From Bacillota bacterium (lineage in GTDB: Bacteria; Bacillota; Clostridia; Lachnospirales; Bianqueaceae): a stretch of DNA of 5,437 nt. Of the stretch, positions 1 through 5,437 are shown piece after piece (position 1 is the stretch's first letter; each line of letters starts with the position of its first letter). The notes below the pieces were generated by a model, which saw nothing but the letters and a program-made list of their open reading frames with translations, searched no databases and was not told the origin of the DNA. The position numbers and the translations under genes were made by a program. The stretch covers positions 1 through 5,437 of the forward strand of contig JAFUJY010000278.1 in NCBI GenBank assembly GCA_017467985.1, written 5' to 3'.

Positions 1-1
1 G

Positions 2-85
2 GAAGATGTTACAATTCGTATTTCTTCTAATATGGGAAAGGAAGAAATAATAGAATTTGCAAATCAGATTAAATGGAGAGAGTAA
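2..85 (+). CDS. C-terminal end of a DUF4367-like protein (partial)
   Basis: Only the last 27 codons and the TAA stop (83-85) of this gene are present; it enters from the left edge. The visible tail contains ISSNMGKEEIIEFANQIKW. From family knowledge, this pattern (a beta strand ending in 'ISSN', then an acidic helix 'KEEIIEFA') resembles the end of DUF4367 domains, which often sit in the extracytoplasmic part of anti-sigma-factor-like membrane proteins of Bacillota. The assignment is an inference from a short stretch and could be wrong. The codons TGG AGA GAG just before the stop also supply the purine-rich ribosome binding site (75-82) of the next gene, whose ATG lies three bases after the stop, so the two genes are very probably co-transcribed and coupled. 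Confidence 0.5.
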   Translation, partial: EDVTIRISSNMGKEEIIEFANQIKWRE

Positions 86-88
86 GCC

Positions 89-514
89 ATGCGAAAGAGT
101 GTCAGTATTTTTTGTGCGTTGATAATGTTATTTAGTGTAATTCCGGTTCAAGCTCAGGAGGTGGCACCTGCTGCAACGAATATTTCAGCGTTGAGTGCCG
201 CAATCTGCCATGATAATGGTTGTATTGTGGGAGAAGTGTCAGGAACATTTACCGGCGAGGGCTTACATGCCATGTACATCAGTAATATTCAATACTGGGA
301 GGATGACTTGGGCGATTGGGTCAATGTGGACAGTGGTCGAGTGTTTCGTACATATACACCAGGAGATATTGATTATAATGTTCTTTATTACTGGTCTCCG
401 GTGGTTGGTACCGAATATCGCCTGCATGTATTTATGAAGGTGGTGGATACCGATGGTAACGTGTGGGATGCGGATGTGGTAAACAGTATTTCCTTCGTTT
501 ACCCCGGACCGTGA
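89..514 (+). CDS. Small secreted protein of unknown function
   Basis: This is a 141-residue protein that I do not recognise. Residues 1-22 form a clear Sec signal peptide: MRK, a hydrophobic core (about residues 5-18), and a V-Q-A site predicting cleavage after Ala22. No lipobox follows, so the mature product of about 119 residues should be released or loosely wall-associated. The mature part is acidic, rich in Asp, Tyr, Trp and Val, and alternates short hydrophobic and polar stretches like a beta sandwich (for example RLHVFMKVVDTDGNVW, 111-126). The only mature cysteines, C40 and C45 in CHDNGC, could form a disulfide. There is no transmembrane segment, sortase motif or recognisable catalytic motif. 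The ATG is supported by GGAGAGAG at 75-82, inside the end of the upstream gene. An intrinsic terminator starts 12 bases after the stop, so it ends its operon. Immunoglobulin- or fibronectin-type folding is only a guess. Confidence 0.8.
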   Translation: MRKSVSIFCALIMLFSVIPVQAQEVAPAATNISALSAAICHDNGCIVGEVSGTFTGEGLHAMYISNIQYWEDDLGDWVNVDSGRVFRTYTPGDIDYNVLYYWSPVVGTEYRLHVFMKVVDTDGNVWDADVVNSISFVYPGP

Positions 515-526
515 TGGACAAGTCTT

Positions 527-578
527 AACGGGAGCTTTTGTCAGTGATGAAATATCATGACAAAGGCTCCCGTTTTTT
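527..578 (+). terminator. Strong intrinsic (Rho-independent) terminator
   Basis: The arms 527-543 and 558-574 form a 17-bp stem with a single G-U pair, reading AACGGGAGC at the base on the left and GCTCCCGTT on the right. It continues after one bulged G (544) into a 4-bp upper stem (TGAT 545-548 with ATCA 554-557) and a 5-nt loop. Six T residues (573-578) follow and overlap the base of the stem. The minus-strand reading lacks a T-tract after the stem, so it acts in the plus direction and closes the unit containing the secreted protein. Confidence 0.93.
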
Positions 579-667
579 GTAGGTGAATCAATTCTTGAAC
601 TGCAAATTACGGGTTGAGTACCAGATAATTTAACAGAGGCGGTCTCACTTCCTTCCCGTAACCCGAC

Positions 668-693
668 GAGAATTCTCAGTTAGTAGCACCAAA
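668..693 (+). repeat. Direct repeat copy 1 (partner 721-746)
   Basis: This 26-base block matches 721-746 at 21 of 26 positions. The first 14 bases, GAGAATTCTCAGTT, are identical, and all five later differences are transitions (A/G or C/T). The offset is 53 bp, close to five turns of B-DNA, so the two copies would lie on the same face of the helix. In this copy the left part of the palindrome is lost (positions 665-667 do not mirror 678-680), leaving only the 10-bp core GAGAATTCTC symmetric. Confidence 0.7.
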
Positions 694-715
694 TAACGGC
701 CCAAATCCATCATCT

Positions 716-735
716 CAACTGAGAATTCTCAGTTG
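716..735. promoter_or_regulatory. Perfect 20-bp palindrome, candidate operator
   Basis: The sequence CAACTGAGAA followed by TTCTCAGTTG is an exact inverted repeat with no central spacer. Such a site is typical of a dimeric helix-turn-helix repressor, but no regulator gene is adjacent and I cannot assign a family. It is centred about 135 bp upstream of the -35 box of the MATE-sbcDC promoter, which is far for simple steric repression. Looping or upstream activation, or control of a minus-strand transcript, would fit better. The palindrome is a direct observation; its function is inferred. Confidence 0.45.
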
Positions 736-746
736 GCGGTATCAAA
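721..746 (+). repeat. Direct repeat copy 2 (partner 668-693)
   Basis: This is the second copy of the 26-base repeat. Unlike copy 1, its left side is extended by CAACT (716-720), which completes the 20-bp palindrome. The two copies share the GAATTC centre and the right arm CAGTT, then diverge by transitions only up to CAAA. It could be an ancient tandem duplication or two binding sites for one dimeric regulator. Confidence 0.7.
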
Positions 747-762
747 AACAACTGGTGTATAC

Positions 763-792
763 AAAAAATGAGCCATCTCAGTGAGACAGCTC
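763..792 (-). terminator. Probable minus-strand intrinsic terminator
   Basis: Read on the minus strand, a hairpin GAGC-TG-TCTC, loop ACT, GAGA-TG-GCTC (792 down to 770) is followed after one base by six T residues (768-763). The two TG/TG steps pair as G-U wobbles in minus-strand RNA, whereas the plus-strand RNA would have an unpaired CA/CA internal loop and no U-tract. Both points favour the minus orientation. It lies directly at the stop codon of the small minus-strand ORF 778-837. No established minus-strand gene feeds into it, so its substrate would be a short antisense or leader-derived transcript. Confidence 0.5.
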
Positions 793-837
793 CACGCCAA
801 ACATCTGGTACTTTTTTAGAATACGCTTTCCGTCCAC
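778..837 (-). CDS. Possible 19-codon minus-strand small ORF
   Basis: This is a speculative gene too short for normal gene calling. A GTG start at 837-835 is preceded by a canonical Shine-Dalgarno, AAAGGAG on the minus strand (851-845), at a 7-nt spacing. The frame reads VDGKRILKKYQMFGVELSH (initiator read as Met) and stops with TGA at 780-778, inside the probable minus-strand terminator. The product would be basic in its first half and have no signal or membrane segment. Against it, there is no good minus-strand promoter upstream: the nearest -10-like TATCAT at 893-888 lacks a -35 at the right distance. It may instead be the relic of a longer gene or part of a dispersed repeat. I recognise no homolog. 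Confidence 0.22.
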   Translation of the reverse strand: MDGKRILKKYQMFGVELSH

Positions 838-860
838 AACACAACTCCTTTATTTTCTCA

Positions 861-889
861 TTGACATTCCCAGGTCGGGCCGATATAAT
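861..889 (+). promoter_or_regulatory. Consensus sigma-A promoter of the MATE-sbcD-sbcC operon
   Basis: A perfect -35 box TTGACA (861-866) and a perfect -10 box TATAAT (884-889) are separated by exactly 17 bp. Transcription should start near 895-897, giving an untranslated leader of about 70 nt before the ATG at 968. There is no extended -10 TG. No comparable promoter is visible inside the operon, so this one probably drives all three genes. A full-consensus promoter is strong unless repressed, which makes the inverted repeats around +1 and the upstream palindromes relevant as possible control sites. Confidence 0.85.
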
Positions 890-898
890 GATAATGGA

Positions 899-921
899 GA
901 AAGTTGCACTTTCTTTGCAAC
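899..921 (+). promoter_or_regulatory. Overlapping alternative hairpins at the transcript 5' end
   Basis: Two inverted repeats share bases and cannot form together: GAAAG-ttgca-CTTTC (899-913) and GTTGCA-ctttctt-TGCAAC (903-921). They begin within a few bases of the predicted transcription start. As DNA, either could be an operator covering +1. As RNA, they could be a small 5' stability or switching element. They do not pair with the ribosome binding site at 953-958, so direct translation control is not apparent. The repeats are visible; the role is inference. Confidence 0.35.
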
Positions 922-967
922 CAAACTCAAAAAAATCGTACTATATATTTGCGGAGGGCTATGTAAG

Positions 968-2359
968 ATGAATTGGAGAAAGTACATAGGCGATAAGGCA
1001 TTTTACAAGATGGTGCTGGCGGTGTTTCTGCCCATTATGCTGCAGCAGGGCATTACCAATTTTGTGGGCCTGCTGGACAACATTATGGTGGGGCAGGTGG
1101 GCACGGAGCAGATGAGTGGTGTGGCCATTGCTAACCAGCTGATGACCATTTTTAATCTGTGTCTGTTCGGCGGTGTATCCGGGGCCGGTATTTATGGGGC
1201 CCAGTTCTTCGGTCAGAAGAATGATGACGGTGTACGTCATACCTTCCGTATTAAGATGTGGATCGGTATTGTGCTGGTGGTGGTGTGCGGCAGTATCTTT
1301 TTAATTGGCGGTCGGGATCTGATCAGTTTGTTCCTGACAGACAGTGGCGACAATGTGGGCGATATTGCTTTGACGCTGGATTATGGTCAGAAATATCTGA
1401 ATGTGATGCTGATCGGTACCATTCCCTTTGCCATTGTACAGATCTATTCCTCCACCCTGCGTGAGGCCAAGGTGACGGTGCTGCCCATGGTGGCGGGGAT
1501 TGTGGCCGTTTTTGTGAATCTGATCTTTAACTATATTCTGATCTTTGGTAAGCTGGGGGCACCGGCCATGGGATGTGTGGGTGCCGGTATTGCTACGGTC
1601 ATTTCCCGTGTGGTGGAGTGTCTGATTATTGTGCTGGTAACACACCGCAGCAAGTCCAGATTGAGCTTTTTGGATGGTTTGTATAAGAGCATGCGGGTAC
1701 CTTTTGCATTATTTAAGAAGGTGATGGTTACTGCCATCCCGCTGTTGGTCAATGAAATGCTGTGGTCCATCGCCATGACGGTGATTTTGCAGTGTTATTC
1801 CGTGCGGGGACTGAGTGCGGTGGCGGCGCTGAATATCAGCAACACCGTGTGCAATCTGTTCTTTATCGTGTATTTTGCCTGCGGTAATGTAATTGGTATT
1901 CTGGTTGGTCAGCTGCTGGGTGCCAATAAGATCGAAGAGGCCAGGGATACGGACCGGAAGCTGCTGACATTCTCGGTGGCCAGCTGTTTGGTGATGTCGT
2001 TGCTGTTGGCGGTGATAGCGCCCTTGATTCCTCAGATCTACAACACGGCGGATCAGGTGCGGGAGTTGGCGACAAAGTTCATGTGGGTAGTGTGTATAAC
2101 TATGCCCATCAATGCCTTTAATCATGGTTGTTATTTTACCCTGCGTTCCGGCGGTCAGATGATGATTACCTTTATGTTTGACTGTGTGTACACCTGGGTG
2201 GTGAATATTCCTCTGGCCTTTATTCTGGCGCGGTTCACCGGGCTGGATGTGGTTTTGGTGTACTTTATCGTGCAGGGTTCTGAGATCATCAAGTCCATTA
2301 TCGGTGGTACGTTGGTGGCCAAGGGAATCTGGGCGAGAAATGTGGTGGATGAGAAATGA
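968..2359 (+). CDS. MATE family efflux transporter
   Basis: This 463-residue integral membrane protein has the normal length for MATE (multidrug and toxic compound extrusion) exporters, which expel cationic drugs or metabolites in exchange for Na+ or H+. It shows about twelve hydrophobic helices in two homologous halves. Half one starts near residue 21 with LPIMLQQGITNFVGLLDNIM and VGQVG (41-45). Half two starts near residue 257 with IPLLVNEMLWSIAMTVILQ. The paired loops GAQFFGQKN (77-85) and GQLLGANKIEEAR (314-326) are also family-typical. The ATG at 968 has GGAGGG at 953-958. The AUG at 961 is followed at once by UAA and cannot be the start. The stop overlaps the next ATG (ATGA, 2356-2359), so it is coupled to sbcD. 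The substrate cannot be predicted, and I give no symbol because norM, dinF and mepA cannot be told apart here. Confidence 0.95.
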   Translation: MNWRKYIGDKAFYKMVLAVFLPIMLQQGITNFVGLLDNIMVGQVGTEQMSGVAIANQLMTIFNLCLFGGVSGAGIYGAQFFGQKNDDGVRHTFRIKMWIGIVLVVVCGSIFLIGGRDLISLFLTDSGDNVGDIALTLDYGQKYLNVMLIGTIPFAIVQIYSSTLREAKVTVLPMVAGIVAVFVNLIFNYILIFGKLGAPAMGCVGAGIATVISRVVECLIIVLVTHRSKSRLSFLDGLYKSMRVPFALFKKVMVTAIPLLVNEMLWSIAMTVILQCYSVRGLSAVAALNISNTVCNLFFIVYFACGNVIGILVGQLLGANKIEEARDTDRKLLTFSVASCLVMSLLLAVIAPLIPQIYNTADQVRELATKFMWVVCITMPINAFNHGCYFTLRSGGQMMITFMFDCVYTWVVNIPLAFILARFTGLDVVLVYFIVQGSEIIKSIIGGTLVAKGIWARNVVDEK

Positions 2360-3477
2360 AATTCTTACACATAGCGGATTTGCACCTGGGGGCGCAGATC
2401 CATGAATTCTCCATGCTGGAGGAACAGCGCTATATCTTGATGGAAATCGAACGGATGGCTAAGATCTACCGGGTAGATGCTGTTTTGATCGCTGGGGATA
2501 TTTATGACCGCAGTATTCCCAGTGTGGAAGCGGTAGCATTGTTTGATGCATTCATATCAGGGCTGCATTGTCCGGTGTGCATAATCAGTGGCAATCATGA
2601 TTCGGCTCAGCGTATGCAGTTTGGCGCAAGAATTATGGAAAAACAGAAAGTCTATGTACAGGGCACCCTGAAGAAACCTCTGTATCATGCGGATTTTAAG
2701 GATCGCTACGGTACAGTGGAAGTGTGGATGCTGCCTTTTGTGCGGCCGGAAACGGCGAGAGCCTTGGGCTACAGCGGTACCAGCTACCAAGATGCAGTGG
2801 ATTTTATGTTAGAAGACATGCCGGAACCTGGGGAAAATCGCCGGGTGCTGATGGCCCATCAGTATGTGGTGAAGGACGAGACGGCGGATAAGGCCGAAAA
2901 CGACCTAAATATCGGCGGTCTGGACCAGATCAGAGTATCCAGTTTTGAGGGCTTTGATTATGTGGCGCTGGGCCACATCCATGGAGCCTCACGCATTGGA
3001 AAAAATATGGTGTGTTACAGCGGTTCCCCACTGAAGTATTCCTTTTCTGAAGCCCAGCAGACCAAGTGTGCCCTGTTGGTGGAGCTAAAGAAAAAGGGCG
3101 ATGTAACCGTGAAGGAGCTGCCCTTGGAGCCGTATCGTGATTGGCGGGAGATCAAGGGCCCGTTGGAGAAGCTGATTTCTCTGGAAGTGGTGAGTCAAAA
3201 TGACCCTAACGACTATATTCGGGCGATTCTCACCGATGATGAGGTATATGATGCGGTGGGACAGCTGCGCAGCGTGTACCCCAACTTGATGCGTATTGAT
3301 TTTGATAATGCCCGGACTCGCAGTGAAGGGGGCGCCCAGGGGGCGAAGGAACTGCCAAAGTTGGAGAGTCTGGATAAGTTATTTGCCCAGTTTTATGAGG
3401 AGCAGATGGGCCGGGAGCTATCCGAAGAGGACAACGAGATCGTGGCTAAGATCCTGAAGGAAGGGGGAAGCCTATGA
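2356..3477 (+). CDS. sbcD: Nuclease SbcCD subunit D (Mre11-like exonuclease)
   Basis: SbcD is the metal-dependent nuclease subunit of the SbcCD complex. With SbcC it degrades double-stranded ends and opens DNA hairpins and protein-blocked ends during replication repair. All calcineurin-like phosphoesterase motifs are intact: D8-L-H10 in HIADLHLG, GD48 in AGDIYDR, GN80-H81-D in SGNHDS, H168 in LMAHQY, and the GH207-I-H209 pair in ALGHIHG. These supply the two Mn2+ sites and the catalytic histidine. The later SGSPLKYSF and the C-terminal SLDKLFAQFYEEQMG helix are typical of the capping and SbcC-binding region. At 373 residues it is normal for Gram-positive SbcD. It starts in an ATGA overlap with the MATE gene behind a weak GGTGGA site (2344-2349), consistent with coupled translation, and ends in an ATGA overlap with sbcC. 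Confidence 0.97.
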   Translation: MKFLHIADLHLGAQIHEFSMLEEQRYILMEIERMAKIYRVDAVLIAGDIYDRSIPSVEAVALFDAFISGLHCPVCIISGNHDSAQRMQFGARIMEKQKVYVQGTLKKPLYHADFKDRYGTVEVWMLPFVRPETARALGYSGTSYQDAVDFMLEDMPEPGENRRVLMAHQYVVKDETADKAENDLNIGGLDQIRVSSFEGFDYVALGHIHGASRIGKNMVCYSGSPLKYSFSEAQQTKCALLVELKKKGDVTVKELPLEPYRDWREIKGPLEKLISLEVVSQNDPNDYIRAILTDDEVYDAVGQLRSVYPNLMRIDFDNARTRSEGGAQGAKELPKLESLDKLFAQFYEEQMGRELSEEDNEIVAKILKEGGSL

Positions 3478-5437
3478 AGCCGATTCGATTGGAAATGCAG
3501 GGCTTTGGACCCTTCGGAGGGACGGAGATCATTGAATTTTCCCAGTTGTCGGGGGTGTTCTTGATCACCGGTGACACAGGTGCCGGTAAGACCACCATCT
3601 TTGACGGTATCAGTTTTGCCCTGTTTGGGGAGACCAGTGGAAGTTCTCGTCAGGTGGATTCGGTGCGCAGTCATTATGCTGAAGCCACAGAGCCCACCAG
3701 GGTATGGCTGAAGTTTTCCCAGCATGGGGAAGAGTATGAAATTGAGCGCAGTCCCCGATATGAGCGGCCCCGTAAAAATGGTAAAGGCACCACGACGGAG
3801 TTGCCCAAGGCCGCATTTACTCTGCCGGATGGGACAGTTCTCACCGGTAAAGAAACGGTGAACCGCAAGGTGGAAGAGCTGCTGGGGCTGAATTATAAGC
3901 AGTTTAAGCAGGTGGCTATGATTGCCCAGGGCGAGTTTTTGCAGTTGCTGCTGGCTGGGTCCGAGCAGCGTGGCGCCATTTTTCGTAAAGTTTTCCACAC
4001 TGAGGACTGCCAGTATCTGCAGACCCAGTTAAAAACGCGGGTGTCCGAGGCCAGAGCCGAAGTGGAGCGCAACAAAACCCAGATTTTGAGCGTTTTGCAG
4101 ATGGTACAGCCGCCCTGTCACGATACGGTGGGGACGGAGCTGGAAGAGGCCATCGCCCAAAAGGATCCGTATCGGGCCAAGAACCTGATGCAGGGCATCA
4201 AAGGCTGGATTGAAGCTGACGACCAAACCAGGACGGACCTGGAGGAGCAGGAAAAACAGTTGATCCACCGGTTGGAGCAGCTGCGTGCGCTGCAAAAGCA
4301 ATATGCACAGCTGCAGCAGGCAGAAGAACGACTGCAGGCTCAGCGGCAGAAGATATCCCAGCAGCAAGAGGCATTGGAACAGGCCCGTAAAGTACTGGAG
4401 AGTGCCGCAGATAAAGAAGAAAAGATCAAAGAATATAATATTGTCCAGGCCCAGCTTGAGGAGAAGATCAAGTCCCGGGCGCGGGCCAACGAGTTAGGCC
4501 GTAAACTGCAGGAGGCCCAGCGCAAGGCAGCATCCAAGCAAGAACAGCAAGCACTGCGGCATAAACAGTATGAGCAGTGGACTGAACTTCTGCAGAAGGA
4601 TGAGGCAAGAGTCCAAGAGTTAAGTCAGGTGCCATTACAGTTGGGAGAACTGCGTGCTCAAAGTACACAGTTAGAACATCAGTTGGTACAGATGAGGCGG
4701 GCTCAGAACCTGGAAGAGCTGTGTAAACAACTGAAAAATCGCTGGGAAAAGCAGCAGCTGGTGTATTTACAGGTGGAGCAGGACCTGGCAGAGGCCAGAA
4801 CAGCCCATCAAACAGGAGAAGATTTGTGGTTTCGTGCCCAGGCGGGTATTCTGGCCCAGACTCTGGTGGAGGGACAAGCATGCCCGGTATGCGGTTCCAT
4901 CCATCATCCGGATAAGGCCAAGTTAGAGGACCATGTGCCCAGTGAAGCAGAGCGTAAGCTGCTGCGGAGTAAAGTAGAAGAACTGCAAAAGCGGCGAGGA
5001 GACGAAAGTGTCTTGGCTGCGGAGTATAAGAGTACCTATGAAGCAGAAATGGCTCATTTACAGGAATTGGATGTGTCCTTGACTGATATGGCAGAAACGG
5101 AGAAAGCAGCATCTGGTGCAAAACGGCAGATCCGACAGTTGGAACTGCAGCAGCAGGAGTTGACCAGGCTGCAGCAGCGTCTGCCGGAGCATCGGGAGAA
5201 AATGGTCCAGTGCCAAAGCCAAGAAGAACAGGCTCGTCAAGAGGCTGCCCAGTGTCAGGTGGAGGCCGCAGGATTAGAGGGTGCTTTGCGCCAAGAAGTG
5301 GAACGATTTGGCAGTGAGCCGGTGCGGATGCTGCAGGAGCAGTTGAGGATATGCCAGTCTGAGCGAGGGCAGTTGGAGAAAGCGTTGTCCGATGCCAGAC
5401 ATTCCCATGAGTTGCTGGACCGCAGTCTTCAGCAGGA
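3474..5437 (+). CDS. sbcC: Nuclease SbcCD subunit C (Rad50-like ATPase), 3' partial
   Basis: The frame is open from the ATG at 3474 to the window edge: 654 codons plus two bases, with no stop. SbcC is the SMC-like ATPase that binds DNA ends and regulates SbcD. The N-terminal lobe has the Walker A loop G33-DTGAG-K39-TT after the beta strand VFLIT, the FGPFGG region (11-16), and the Q-loop MIAQGEFLQLLL (Q152). From about residue 185 the protein is a long Gln/Glu/Leu-rich coiled coil. The zinc hook C470-PV-C473-G joins two SbcCD complexes through one zinc ion, and the returning coil follows. The signature motif, Walker B and C-terminal lobe lie beyond the right edge; the family is usually about 1000-1050 residues. 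GAAGGAAGGGGG at 3456-3467 gives a good ribosome binding site, and the ATGA overlap (3474-3477) couples it to sbcD. Confidence 0.97.
   Translation, partial: MKPIRLEMQGFGPFGGTEIIEFSQLSGVFLITGDTGAGKTTIFDGISFALFGETSGSSRQVDSVRSHYAEATEPTRVWLKFSQHGEEYEIERSPRYERPRKNGKGTTTELPKAAFTLPDGTVLTGKETVNRKVEELLGLNYKQFKQVAMIAQGEFLQLLLAGSEQRGAIFRKVFHTEDCQYLQTQLKTRVSEARAEVERNKTQILSVLQMVQPPCHDTVGTELEEAIAQKDPYRAKNLMQGIKGWIEADDQTRTDLEEQEKQLIHRLEQLRALQKQYAQLQQAEERLQAQRQKISQQQEALEQARKVLESAADKEEKIKEYNIVQAQLEEKIKSRARANELGRKLQEAQRKAASKQEQQALRHKQYEQWTELLQKDEARVQELSQVPLQLGELRAQSTQLEHQLVQMRRAQNLEELCKQLKNRWEKQQLVYLQVEQDLAEARTAHQTGEDLWFRAQAGILAQTLVEGQACPVCGSIHHPDKAKLEDHVPSEAERKLLRSKVEELQKRRGDESVLAAEYKSTYEAEMAHLQELDVSLTDMAETEKAASGAKRQIRQLELQQQELTRLQQRLPEHREKMVQCQSQEEQARQEAAQCQVEAAGLEGALRQEVERFGSEPVRMLQEQLRICQSERGQLEKALSDARHSHELLDRSLQQ

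Larger units (their letters stand above)
579..860. other. Intergenic region with clustered palindromic half-sites
   Basis: No plausible plus-strand gene lies between the terminator and the operon promoter. The stretch holds TCTCA at 643-647, 674-678, 713-717, 727-731, 776-780 and 856-860, and the complementary TGAGA at 720-724 and 782-786. These are arranged as several inverted repeats: a 20-bp palindrome at 716-735, CTCA-AC-TGAG at 714-723, and TCTCA-G-TGAGA at 776-786. There is also an inverted pair TTACGGG (607-613)/CCCGTAA (655-661). The density of one half-site suggests an operator region, possibly for the downstream operon, or a decayed repeat element. Which of these it is cannot be settled from one window. 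Confidence 0.5.

Noticed and set aside
579..860. CRISPR array, attachment site or tRNA in the intergenic region
   Set aside because: There are only two diverged repeat copies with unequal flanks, and no regular spacer series, tRNA cloverleaf or integrase gene is present.
579..967. LexA-type SOS box upstream of the sbcDC operon
   Set aside because: Scanning the leader and intergenic region shows no GAAC-N4-GTTC-like element of the Gram-positive LexA type, so SOS control is not supported by the sequence.
768..971. Plus-strand ORF of 67 codons whose stop overlaps the MATE start as ATGA
   Set aside because: It has no ribosome binding site before its ATG. It contains the whole consensus promoter, so the operon transcript would start inside it, and the peptide has no domain-like character. 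The ATGA overlap is probably coincidence.
3393..3998. Minus-strand frame of 201 codons
   Set aside because: It spans the sbcD/sbcC junction antisense to two verified genes, with low-complexity composition and no motif of its own.
4468..5121. Long minus-strand frame (217 codons), rich in Pro, Leu and Ala
   Set aside because: It lies wholly antisense to sbcC, whose frame is confirmed by Walker A, Q-loop and CPVCG. The composition is what CAG/CTG-rich coiled-coil codons give when read backwards.
4010..5340. Repeated CTGCAG words in sbcC
   Set aside because: They fall in frame as Leu-Gln codon pairs (CTG CAG) of the heptad-rich coiled coil. Codon preference and the Gln-rich coil explain them without a DNA-level element.

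Overview
The window looks like chromosomal DNA from a low-to-mid GC Gram-positive anaerobe (Bacillota, probably class Clostridia). The evidence is the protein style: a clostridial-type MATE transporter, SbcD/SbcC in the short Gram-positive form, and strong GGAGG-type ribosome binding sites. It also shows a textbook sigma-A promoter and U-tract terminators. Genus and species cannot be read from the sequence alone.

Layout. (1) Positions 1-578 are the end of an AT-richer upstream unit. They hold the last 27 codons of a protein whose tail resembles DUF4367 domains. Three bases later comes a 141-residue secreted protein of unknown function, closed by a strong intrinsic terminator (527-578). (2) Positions 579-860 carry no convincing protein gene on the plus strand but are not featureless. 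They hold a perfect 20-bp palindrome, a diverged direct repeat of its right half 53 bp away, a cluster of TCTCA/TGAGA half-sites, and on the minus strand a Shine-Dalgarno/19-codon ORF/terminator arrangement. (3) A consensus sigma-A promoter (TTGACA, 17 bp, TATAAT; 861-889) precedes a leader of about 70 nt with two mutually exclusive small hairpins. (4) From 968 to the right edge three plus-strand genes form one tight operon: a MATE-family multidrug/cation antiporter, sbcD and sbcC. Both junctions are ATGA start/stop overlaps, which implies translational coupling. sbcC runs off the window after 654 codons, just past its zinc hook.

SbcD (Mre11-like nuclease) and SbcC (Rad50-like ATPase with long coiled coil) form the SbcCD complex, which cleaves hairpins and blocked DNA ends. 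The MATE exporter is a membrane pump with no known direct role in that reaction. Its position as the leading, coupled gene is the most distinctive point of the gene order. I did not find a clear, previously undescribed multi-gene system. The most unusual material is the intergenic stretch 579-967.
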